A stretch of 64,000 nucleotides of DNA from an uncultured Clostridium sp. (GTDB lineage: Bacteria > Bacillota > Clostridia > TANB77 > CAG-508), in contig CANTGH010000005.1 of the NCBI GenBank assembly GCA_947653235.1, positions 1 to 64,000 of the forward strand, read 5' to 3'. Shown here one piece after another: positions 28,536-36,842 of this stretch. The position numbers and the translations under genes are program-made. The notes below the pieces were generated by a model. The model worked only from the letters and a program-made list of their open reading frames with translations. It was not told the DNA's origin and made no database searches. How positions within the stretch are numbered: position 1 is the stretch's first letter; the number at the start of each line of letters is the position of its first letter.

Positions 28536-29432
28536 TTATTTTAGATTTTCTAAAGCTTCAATCCTTTCTTCCACAGAAGGGTGGGTTGAAAATAAATTAC
28601 TCATTTGTTTTATTCTTTTCTTTGGAAATGGATTTTCTATATACATGTAAGCATTACTATTGCTTGCAACATCTAGTTTTGAATCATCGTTTGCTATTTT
28701 TTTCAAAGCGGAAATTAATCCATCTGGATTTCGTGTAAATTGAATGGCTGTGCTGTCTGCTAGATATTCTCTTCGACGTGATACAGCAAGTTGTATCAAA
28801 TTTGAAATAATTGGTGATAACATCAAAAATATTAAACCAATTACTAACAAAATAGCATTTCCTTTATTGTCATTATCATTTTTTCTAGAATTACTTCTGA
28901 ACATACTTCTTGTAAAAATATCTGATAGCATGATGACAAATCCCACCATGACACTAATCACTGCAGAAAGTAGAATATCGTAGTTTTTGATGTGTGATAA
29001 CTCATGTGCTACTACTCCTTCTAATTCATAATAATCTAATTTTTCCAAAAGTCCTGTTGTTACGCAAATAATTGCATTTTCTGGATTTCTTCCTGTCGCA
29101 AACGCATTTGGTTGATTGGATTCCATGACATATAAACGTGGTTTATGTTCTAGACCAGATGCTACCATTAAGGCATCTAAAATATTCGTTAGTTGTAAAT
29201 CTTCTTCATGAGTTGCCTCACGTGCATGAACACTTGCTAGCACAATTTTATCACAGTTATAATAAGTTGCAATGGTAGAAAGAATGGAAAAGGTTAGAGC
29301 TATTGTAATAGCTAAATAGCTACTTATATCAAACATATAGCATATATAATACAAAATTAATGTTATCATTAATAGAAATGTAAAAACAATGGCTCCTGTT
29401 TTAAATTTATTTTTTTTGATGTCTTGGTACAT
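28536..29432 (-). CDS. htpX: HtpX-type M48 membrane metalloprotease
   Basis: This 298-residue membrane protease degrades misfolded membrane proteins in the family. Two N-terminal helices (about 10-30 and 37-57) precede VVAHELSHIKNYD near 138, where HELSH is the zinc motif. A second helical pair (about 152-172 and 190-212) and EYLADSTA near 222, which supplies the third zinc ligand, follow. The ATG at 29432 is chosen for its GGAGG; the upstream in-frame extension lacks support. It is the second gene of a lemA-htpX pair, a common arrangement. Confidence 0.9.
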   Translation of the reverse strand: MYQDIKKNKFKTGAIVFTFLLMITLILYYICYMFDISSYLAITIALTFSILSTIATYYNCDKIVLASVHAREATHEEDLQLTNILDALMVASGLEHKPRLYVMESNQPNAFATGRNPENAIICVTTGLLEKLDYYELEGVVAHELSHIKNYDILLSAVISVMVGFVIMLSDIFTRSMFRSNSRKNDNDNKGNAILLVIGLIFLMLSPIISNLIQLAVSRRREYLADSTAIQFTRNPDGLISALKKIANDDSKLDVASNSNAYMYIENPFPKKRIKQMSNLFSTHPSVEERIEALENLK

Positions 29433-29460
29433 TGGTTCCTCCTTTTTTAAAATAGAAGGG

Positions 29461-29480
29461 CGCAATAATTGCACCCCCTT
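29461..29480 (-). promoter_or_regulatory. Intercistronic hairpin between lemA and htpX
   Basis: On the minus strand GGGTGCAA, TTA and TTGCGCCC pair with one G-T, followed by a short T-rich stretch. It lies between the two stop/start signals and may attenuate htpX or protect the lemA transcript end. Confidence 0.5.
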
Positions 29481-29485
29481 ATTTT

Positions 29486-30040
29486 TTAGTTATTAAAATC
29501 GACTCTAACATTTTTTCTTGCTTCTTCGTTATCTACTTTAAATAATTCTTCTGATTTGAAATTAAACATCCCAGCAATGATATTCGTTGGAACTACTTCT
29601 AATTTTGTGTTATACATTGTAACACTATCATTATAAAATTGTCTTGAATAAGAAATTTTATTTTCTGTATTTCTTAATTCTTCTTGTAGTTCCGTAAAAT
29701 TTTGACTAGCTTTTAAATCTGGATAATTTTCTGAAACTGCCATGATTGTTTTTAAAGCACCTGATAATTGATTGTCTAAATCAGCTTTTTCTCCAACAGT
29801 TTTGGCATTTGCCCAAGATGTTCTAAGTTCTGCAATTTTCGTTAAAACACTTTCTTCGTGTTTCATATATCCTTTTACTGAATCTACTAAATTAGGAATT
29901 AAGTCAAATCTTCTTTGTAATTGTACATCAATTTGGCTCCACGCATTTTTTACTTTATTTCTAGATGTTATTAAGCCATTATACATTCCTGCAATCAAAA
30001 TTAACAAAATAACAATGATAATAACGATTACTAATCCCAT
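29486..30040 (-). CDS. lemA: LemA family protein
   Basis: This 184-residue protein has one N-terminal membrane helix (residues 3-20). An all-helical body follows, with the conserved YNGLITSRNKVKNAWSQID and QRRFDLIPNLV segments (residues 20-55) and a Tyr/Asn-rich region near 130-145. LemA proteins are membrane-anchored, of uncertain function, and are often paired with HtpX, as here. RBS GGAGG precedes the ATG. Confidence 0.9.
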   Translation of the reverse strand: MGLVIVIIIVILLILIAGMYNGLITSRNKVKNAWSQIDVQLQRRFDLIPNLVDSVKGYMKHEESVLTKIAELRTSWANAKTVGEKADLDNQLSGALKTIMAVSENYPDLKASQNFTELQEELRNTENKISYSRQFYNDSVTMYNTKLEVVPTNIIAGMFNFKSEELFKVDNEEARKNVRVDFNN

Positions 30041-30105
30041 AATTTTATCCTCCTTTACCTATCAATTTTATTATAACATATAAAAAAATATATACAAGAG
30101 TTTTT

Positions 30106-30870
30106 TTATATTTTATAAATTTCTTTTGCGTTTTGATAGGTGATTTCTGAGATTTGTTGTAAAGATAAATCTTTTATAGTGGCTATTTTTTGGGCTACTA
30201 ATTTTACATTTCTGGAATCGTTTCTTGTGCCTCTTAACGGCTCTGGAGTTAAGTAAGGACTATCTGTTTCAATTAGAATTCTGTCTAATGGCACTTCTTT
30301 TATTGCATCATCTGGTTTTGCATTTTTATAAGTAATGTTTCCACTAAAAGATATATAAAATCCCAATTTTATGGCTTCTTTAATAAGTTCTTTATTGAGC
30401 ATGCAACAATGGAAAATTCCTCTTTTTTTGGGATTTCTTTTGTGTTTTAGAATATCTAATGTATCCATAACAGCCTCTCTACAATGAATGACAATCGGTA
30501 AATTCAATTCATCTGCTAATTCAATTTGCTTGATGAAAACTTCCTTTTGCTTTTCTTTATTTTCTTTATTCCAATAATAATCAAGTCCAATTTCCCCAAT
30601 GGCAACCACTTTATCATTTTGGGCAATTTCACGTATGGAGTCAATATTAGTGTGTTCTATGTTATCAATGTCATTTGGTGATATACCTACTGTAGCATAA
30701 ATAAAATTATATCTATTAGCTATCTCCAAAGCCTCTTGGCTAGATTTCATATTATATCCAACACAGACCATTTTGGTTACATTTTCATTGTAAATTTTGG
30801 TTATTATTTCATCTCGATCTTGCTCAAATTTTTCATCATTGTAATGAGCATGCGAATCAAAAAATTGCAT
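30106..30870 (-). CDS. TatD family metal-dependent hydrolase
   Basis: This 254-residue TIM-barrel nuclease-like protein has metal ligands in FDSHAHYND (residues 4-10), GEIGLDYYW near 93, VIHCREA near 128 and ETDSPYLTP near 204. TatD enzymes are DNA 3'-5' exonucleases or D-amino-acyl-tRNA deacylase relatives. The ATG at 30870 follows AAAGGAG; the longer reading would overlap acpS. It is 13 bases after the acpS stop, so it belongs to the same transcript. TatD is listed as function, since paralogues (YcfH, YjjV) cannot be separated here. Confidence 0.88.
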   Translation of the reverse strand: MQFFDSHAHYNDEKFEQDRDEIITKIYNENVTKMVCVGYNMKSSQEALEIANRYNFIYATVGISPNDIDNIEHTNIDSIREIAQNDKVVAIGEIGLDYYWNKENKEKQKEVFIKQIELADELNLPIVIHCREAVMDTLDILKHKRNPKKRGIFHCCMLNKELIKEAIKLGFYISFSGNITYKNAKPDDAIKEVPLDRILIETDSPYLTPEPLRGTRNDSRNVKLVAQKIATIKDLSLQQISEITYQNAKEIYKI

Positions 30871-30883
30871 GTTTTTTCTCCTT

Positions 30884-31258
30884 TCATATTTTTTGGTTAA
30901 ATATTGCCACAACATTGGCTGTAGCATATTCTTTGCAATGTGAGATACTAATATCAACACTTTGCAGATTTTCTACTTGGCATGAAAATTTCAATTCTGG
31001 CTTTCCATTTTCCCCTTTCACCACTTCAAACACTTTCCATTCCATTTCTTCTGAAATATGTGACCCAAGTGCTTTAAAAGCTGCTTCTTTGGCTGCAAAT
31101 CTTGCTGCATAATGTTGATACTTTTGTATTTTTCTGGCTTCGCAATATTCGATTTCTTGATGCGTAAAAATCGTTTGTAAAAAATTTTCTCCTATGTTTT
31201 CAATTGCCTTTTTGATTCGTGCAATTTCTATAATATCTGTTCCACATTTAATTTCCAT
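30884..31258 (-). CDS. acpS: Holo-[acyl-carrier-protein] synthase
   Basis: This 124-residue 4'-phosphopantetheinyl transferase attaches the CoA-derived arm to acyl carrier protein. GTDIIEI (residues 6-12) supplies the Mg-binding Asp, and FAAKEAAFKALG (about 54-65) supplies the conserved Glu and Lys. The length matches AcpS. It is the only PPTase visible in the window, while the NRPS needs two carrier domains primed. Whether it does so is unknown, as AcpS enzymes usually prefer ACP and NRPSs normally use Sfp-type enzymes. RBS AAGGAG precedes the ATG. Confidence 0.9.
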   Translation of the reverse strand: MEIKCGTDIIEIARIKKAIENIGENFLQTIFTHQEIEYCEARKIQKYQHYAARFAAKEAAFKALGSHISEEMEWKVFEVVKGENGKPELKFSCQVENLQSVDISISHCKEYATANVVAIFNQKI

Positions 31259-31308
31259 TTTTACTTCTCCTTAAATTTAAGAGCACAGTTTCCCGTGCCC
31301 TTACGTTT

Positions 31309-32823
31309 TTATTTGGTATATACACTTAAATCTAAATCTTTACTTAAATACCAAGTATCTATGAAATCTATATATAAATAATCTTCTAAATTTAAACTAG
31401 GTGTAACAATAACTGTACCATCTGATTTTAAACAACCCCAAACACCGTCTTTTTTGACTGCACAGTAGCCAAATTTATTTTGCTCTTTTGCATCATCGTA
31501 GATACAATCAACAACTTTTTCTCCCTTTTTATTTTCGTAACCATATTTTCCATTTTCTTTGATTAAAAATAACGTATTAGAGGCCAATGTTTCTTGACTT
31601 TTCTTGCATTCAAATTTAAAGTTATAGTATTGATATTCATCATTTTTTCTAATTCTAATATAACCATCTTCTAAATTTAATTCCGATATAATTACATCTT
31701 CTAAAGCAATATGAAATTCACGGTCAATCAAATCTGTTTTGTAATTTTGTTTTTCAGCTTGGATAAAATTTGTCGTTTTTATATATTCCATTGCTGTATA
31801 TGTAAAATCGATAACTATTTCACCTGTAGTTGATATAACACCATAATTTCCAGCTTTCTTCGCAATATAATAGGTTCCAAAAATATATTTTAATTCTTCA
31901 TATTCATGATTGATAATCGCTGTTCCATCTTGTTTGATAACGCCATATAATCCATCTAATTGAATGGTTATATTTTCTCCATTGATTTCCTCAATACGAT
32001 CAAAACCTGTTGCTAAAATAGTTTCCCCATTGCTATTAATAAGTTTTTCTTTTCCTTTCTCAACAATTGCATAATAGCCATTTGCTGTTACTTTTTCAAT
32101 TTTATCATATTGTGGCTCAAAAACAACTTTGGCATCTGCACTAATGATTCCAGATTTCCCATCTTTTGTGACAATATAACCATTTTCATAAGATTGTGTT
32201 AAAGTAGAAATTTCACTATATTCTGGTTTAATAATGACTTCTCCCATACTTGTATTGACTAACCCTTTTAAACCTTCTTTTTCAATAACAATATTTTTTT
32301 GAACACCTTCTAAAGCATAAATGTCATCATATTCGGCATTTAAAATCAATTTTCCTTTAAAATCAATTAAACCATATTTTCCGTTTTCTTCAAATTTTAA
32401 AATATTGTTTTCATACCAAATGTCAGTTCCATCTGAATTTTCAATTGCTTGCACTCGATTATAACTAGTTAAAATTTCTGTTTTATCTTTATTAAACACT
32501 TTTGTGTTAAAAGTTTCTTCTTCATAATCTGTTACATTAGTACAGATGAATAAATCAGTATTTTTATCTGGAATAATGACTATTTCTTCATAAGTTGTAT
32601 CGATTATAACCTGCCCTTTGTTATCAATAACACCCCATTTTCCATTTGTATAAGCAGGAAAATACGTTTCTGCTGTACGAATTGGTTTCGTGGTTGGTGA
32701 ATCAAATAATAGGTTTTTTATAGAAATAATCACCATGACTAAAACAAGGATTGCTACAACTGTTGCGATCACTTTTTTGATATTTAGTTTGGGTCCATCA
32801 TCATATCTTCTTCCTCTACTCAT
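31309..32823 (-). CDS. Membrane-anchored WG-repeat protein
   Basis: This 504-residue protein has a cytoplasmic basic N terminus, one helix (about 18-38) and an outside domain built from WG repeats. The units carry signatures such as NGKWGVID, GKYGLIDFKG, DGKSGIIS, DGLYGVIKQDG and GNYGVISTTG, each about 40-45 residues. Such repeats probably form a beta-propeller-like fold and occur in surface and binding proteins. Ligand and role are unknown. RBS GAGGAGGGAG precedes the ATG, and the gene lies 16 bases after spoIIE. Confidence 0.85.
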   Translation of the reverse strand: MSRGRRYDDGPKLNIKKVIATVVAILVLVMVIISIKNLLFDSPTTKPIRTAETYFPAYTNGKWGVIDNKGQVIIDTTYEEIVIIPDKNTDLFICTNVTDYEEETFNTKVFNKDKTEILTSYNRVQAIENSDGTDIWYENNILKFEENGKYGLIDFKGKLILNAEYDDIYALEGVQKNIVIEKEGLKGLVNTSMGEVIIKPEYSEISTLTQSYENGYIVTKDGKSGIISADAKVVFEPQYDKIEKVTANGYYAIVEKGKEKLINSNGETILATGFDRIEEINGENITIQLDGLYGVIKQDGTAIINHEYEELKYIFGTYYIAKKAGNYGVISTTGEIVIDFTYTAMEYIKTTNFIQAEKQNYKTDLIDREFHIALEDVIISELNLEDGYIRIRKNDEYQYYNFKFECKKSQETLASNTLFLIKENGKYGYENKKGEKVVDCIYDDAKEQNKFGYCAVKKDGVWGCLKSDGTVIVTPSLNLEDYLYIDFIDTWYLSKDLDLSVYTK

Positions 32824-32839
32824 ACTCCCTCCTCATCAA

Positions 32840-35228
32840 TTACTTTTTCTTTTCCACTTTTGCTATGATTACTGTAATATCATCTCTTGCTATGCCAAAA
32901 CTATTATCAATTGCTTCTGCTATAATTAAGTCTGCTACTTTTTGAACATTGGTAGTATTGATGTTTCTTAGATATTCTTCAATCCAGTCTTTTTGAATAT
33001 CATTTTGTGTTTCTAATAAACCATCACTACACATAACGATAATATCACCATCTTGTACTTTTGTATCTTGTACCTCTAATTCTGTTTTTTCAACAATTCC
33101 AACTGGCATGGTCTGTGATTTTATCATTCTAACACTTTTTTTGTTTTTGATATACGTATTACAAGCACCACTTTTGGCAAATTTGGCATTTCCTGTGTAT
33201 AAATCTAAAATAGCAAAATCTAGGGTAGCATACATATCTTGTTCTGTATTAAAATTAACTTTATCATTAATTAATGTAATAAGTTCATTTTTTTCAAATC
33301 CATTGACAAGCATGGTTTCTAGCATATTAATTGCTAATTTGCTACCTTCTCTTGCTTTTCTGCCACTTCCCATTCCATCACTAATAGCTAGTAAATATTT
33401 ACCATCGTTTAGTTTCATTTGTAAATTGCAATCACCCGAAACAGTACTTCCTTCTCTCGTTACTTTACTGCTTCCGATTTTTAAAGTATATTTATCTTCA
33501 CTGGCATAAGTTTGTACATAATTTTCTTGTCTGCTATCTTGCACAAATACAATTTTAGATCCTAATGTTTTACTGATAATGTTCGCAATATTGGCAATAT
33601 ATTGTTTTTCTTTTACTTTATCGTTACGAAATAGGATATTTATCATATATTTTCCATTGGTAATTTGCTTTATTTGGCAAGAAATCGCTAATGGGTACTT
33701 ATTTTTTAACAAGACAAGTAATTCCTTTTCTTTTGCTACAAACTTGCCTTCTTGTCCATTCTCGTTTGTTTTAACACTATTTCTGATAACATTTGAGATA
33801 TCTTCTAATCCTTTTTTCATGGTTTTTATATTTTTATTTTTTTCTTGTATTTTTATGATTTCAATTTGTAACATTTTGTAGGAACGATTGATGATTTTTA
33901 TCATTTCTTGCAAATCATTTTTGATGTTGCTATCTTGTAAAATAATATAATTATTATGTTGTTTGAAAATTTCAATCAAATCGTTTTCTAAAAGTATATC
34001 ATTTGCTTGCAAGGCTTGGTAAATATCATCTGCTATACGATTGTCTTCTTGAATGATATCTCCATAAAACATATTAGTCGCTATTTCTTCTAAATTACCA
34101 AATAGAATGTCTTTAAAATCTTCTACCAAATTAATATTTTCTTGTGGCTTGTCTTCTACTAAATTAGAAATTGTATTAGAAATGATGTTTAATTTGTTTA
34201 CAATTTCGTCATTTTGTGCTAAACGATTTTCCCCTAAATCCGTTAATAATTTATTTTTTCCTACTAAATCTTCTATTTCAATTTCCATATTACTTGGAAC
34301 AAAAAGCAAAGCAATTGCTGCAATAAATATTTCTCGAAAATAGATAATTTGAATCGTATCTCCATTTGTTAAGTAAATTAGCAAACTATTTCCCAAAATA
34401 AATCCCACCGTAACGCCAATTCTTCCAAAACGATTTAATAAACCAGCCAAAATTCCTGAAACAGCAAAGACTGCTATTTGTAGACCATTTTGTAATTCTA
34501 TCATAGAAACAATCAATCCCATACTAAGTGCTGTTGTGCAAGCAATAAGCATACCATTTTTCCATCCTAGCAACATAACAAAAAAGATAATGACTACATT
34601 GCTTAATTGAAATTCAAATATTGTAATCTGGTTTAATACAATACTTGCAATCGCTATAATAATAGAAGCACCAATTAATTCTTCTAAAGTAAAAGCTCTT
34701 TTGTTTTCCCAATCTTTTATAACGGCAAGTCCGATTGACAAATATTTTATAAAATACATAAGTAAGCGTCGCAGCTACAATTGCCATAAATATGTCATAC
34801 GTAAGAACAATTCCTTTTACATTTTGAAAAAAAGTAACAATAAAACATGCGATAAATACTCTTTTTCCCGTTTTTAATAATTCATTTCGTTCTTCTACAG
34901 CAACTTTTGGTTTAAAAATAAGCACAAGAGCAAAATATATGATGGAACTTAAGATAAAATTTAAAAAGGCACCAACACCATTTCCCATTAAAGTTCCAAT
35001 TGCTCCTACAATCAAAATTCCAAAAACAGGAATTCCAGAGCTTAAAGTCGCTGCCAGCATAGCTAATCCAAATGGCGCAATTTCTCCCTCAATCGATAAT
35101 GTGGACATACAAAAAGTTAAAATAAATAAAATGATATTTTTTCCTTTTAATAATTCTTTTACAATAAAACGAATTTTATTGGCATTATTTTCGTGCTCTT
35201 TTGCACTTTCTGTTATATTTTGAAACAT
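32840..35228 (-). CDS. spoIIE: Stage II sporulation protein E, joined by +1 shift
   Basis: SpoIIE is the membrane PP2C phosphatase that dephosphorylates SpoIIAA and so activates sigma-F in the forespore. The joined protein is 795 residues (Bacillus SpoIIE has 827). A multi-helix membrane region covers about 25-320. A regulatory region (320-560) precedes the PP2C domain, which has SDGMGSGRKAREGS near 620, FAILDLYTG near 675 and MCSDGLLE near 740. The 0-frame reading stops 40 codons after CGG at 34733, inside the membrane region. Skipping C gives FVNGLAVIKDWENKR and the rest follows. A downstream TTG or ATG restart would lose half of the membrane part. It implies the organism forms endospores. 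Confidence 0.88.
34731..34733 (-). other. Recoding candidate: AAT CGG ACT in spoIIE
   Basis: The minus strand reads TTT GTC AAT CGG ACT TGC. Omitting C gives AAT GGA CTT GCC GTT ATA, i.e. NGLAVI, continuing in the long downstream frame. The frames overlap from 34614 to 34759, which fits one gene. Confidence 0.78.
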
Positions 35229-35443
35229 CCTTAACCACCTCTACTTTTCCAATATTTGTATTTTCTTACATTAAATCATGAAATGATTTTATTTTTTGTC
35301 GTTTTATCTACTCAATATCAGAAAAGTTTTTTACATTTTGTGATAATTTTTTTCTATTTTATTACATTTATGCGAAAAAGACAAGTCTTAATTGCAAAAT
35401 TGACAAAAAATATTGTCGAATTAAATTTTTTTGCCAATATTAA

Positions 35444-35472
35444 TTGACATAATATCCAAAATATGGTATAAT
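35444..35472 (+). promoter_or_regulatory. Consensus sigma-A promoter, extended -10
   Basis: TTGACA, 17 bases and TATAAT preceded by TGG are a perfect consensus. It drives orphan gene 3, with a leader of about 60 bases. The rest of 35229-35443 is AT-rich and must hold the spoIIE promoter, which I cannot identify. Confidence 0.88.
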
Positions 35473-35535
35473 AATAGAGTATTTTAATCATAATGTTTTC
35501 AATATAAATTATTATTGAACATAGGAGGTGTTTTT

Positions 35536-35835
35536 TTGACTGACCGAGAAATCTATGACCGTATCTGCGATATAAGCGTTTTTGAACCAAAAGCAAGACA
35601 ATTTTGTGCTAATGATCGGTTGGAATTCAAAAACCATGCTGAAGCCCTTGAATTTCTTACTCTGTATCTGATTTTATTATCCGATATAAGCGATGAAATG
35701 TTGTTAAATGAATACAACCGCATTTATTCGATTTTAAATCAGAAGAGGTGGATCCATGGCAAAGAACTCCACTCTAATTTCATCTTGAATCAATATTTTG
35801 TGGTTCTGGATAATGTATGCTTTATTTTAAAATAA
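35536..35835 (+). CDS. Unknown protein (CGG-using orphan gene 3)
   Basis: This 99-residue protein is unrecognised. It probably starts at the TTG at 35536, seven bases after AGGAGG; the earlier in-frame TTG at 35515 lies before the RBS. The N-terminal third is polar (TDREIYDRICDISVF). The middle has a Leu-rich helix (LEFLTLYLILLSDIS), and no clear membrane span is visible. Arginine codons include CGG, CGC, CGA and AGG, unlike neighbouring core genes. A consensus promoter and a terminator show it is expressed alone. Function unknown. Confidence 0.65.
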   Translation: MTDREIYDRICDISVFEPKARQFCANDRLEFKNHAEALEFLTLYLILLSDISDEMLLNEYNRIYSILNQKRWIHGKELHSNFILNQYFVVLDNVCFILK

Positions 35836-35840
35836 AGTAA

Positions 35841-35870
35841 GACACTTGCTTTGCGCAAGTGTCCTTTCTT
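35841..35870. terminator. Terminator between orphan gene 3 and the next gene
   Basis: GACACTTGC and GCAAGTGTC form a 9-bp stem with a 5-base loop, followed by a T-rich run. It lies between convergent genes. Confidence 0.82.
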
Positions 35871-35871
35871 T

Positions 35872-36768
35872 TTACATGACTTCTCTATTTTCTTCTAAAA
35901 CAACTTTGTATTTATTGGTTTTTTGTAAACGATTTGCCTCATCTACATTCTTAGCCACTCGATCGTATTCTGCTATTTCTAATTCAGATATTCTTTGATT
36001 TTTCTCCTCTGTTGTTAAATAAGGATTTTGGTTAATTCTATCAATAATTAGTTGACTAACCTGATGTACAGTAAAAGCTTTACCAGCTTTACTTTGTGTT
36101 GTGTAATTTCCTTTTAGAACATCTATCATTTTCAAATCATTCATAGCTTCTGATGGTCTCAATTCCAAAGCTCCTGCTGTATAGTGAACAATTCTGTCTG
36201 GTAGTTTTCTATCCACTCGTTTACAATGATTATTAAACATTTCTGTCATCTTGGTTTGCTTATACTTTTGATAAGAATTTTGTGCTCTATCAAACATTTC
36301 TTCACTAATATCGTATTTCTGAAGCACCGTTTTTTTGTCAAATGTTCCTTCATTTACTTGTCCTACTGCAACATATAAACTAAAGTACTCTACTACTGCA
36401 ACTGGTGATAAATCTGCTGCTTTAAAATCTTTATCTCCTTGTGTTTCATAAATAATATCGCTTACAATTTCTCTTCCTTTGTGCGTGCTAATATCTGTCA
36501 AATCAATGTCTGGATCTTTTTGTTTCATTTTTTCTACAAGAGAACTAAATTTTCTAAATCTTTCTGCACGACTTTTTTTATCTTTTGTTTCGATGCCATT
36601 TTCCTTGTATAATCTTGCTAGCTTAAAAGGATTCATGATATCTAACGCATTTTTCTGGCTATATTCTTCATATATCGATAATTCTGCAAGATATGTTTTA
36701 TATTGATCATATGCCTTTCTTGCTTGTTCATCTTTAATTCGATTTCTAGGATTTCCAATTGGTTTCAT
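35872..36768 (-). CDS. Unknown helical protein downstream of giant surface proteins
   Basis: This 298-residue, highly charged, mostly helical, soluble protein has no signal peptide. Recurring Lys/Glu/Tyr-rich helices (QARKAYDQYKTYLAEL, EEKNQRISELEIAEYDRVAKN) are visible. No catalytic motif is recognised. It follows the giant surface protein gene by 74 bases in the same orientation. RBS AAAGGA is about 11 bases before the ATG. It could be a cytoplasmic factor co-expressed with the surface proteins, but this rests on position only. Confidence 0.65.
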   Translation of the reverse strand: MKPIGNPRNRIKDEQARKAYDQYKTYLAELSIYEEYSQKNALDIMNPFKLARLYKENGIETKDKKSRAERFRKFSSLVEKMKQKDPDIDLTDISTHKGREIVSDIIYETQGDKDFKAADLSPVAVVEYFSLYVAVGQVNEGTFDKKTVLQKYDISEEMFDRAQNSYQKYKQTKMTEMFNNHCKRVDRKLPDRIVHYTAGALELRPSEAMNDLKMIDVLKGNYTTQSKAGKAFTVHQVSQLIIDRINQNPYLTTEEKNQRISELEIAEYDRVAKNVDEANRLQKTNKYKVVLEENREVM

Positions 36769-36842
36769 TCGTACTCACTTCCTTTTACTTTAGTAATATC
36801 TTTGCAGGATAAAACTATTTTGTTTATCCTGCAAAAATGATT

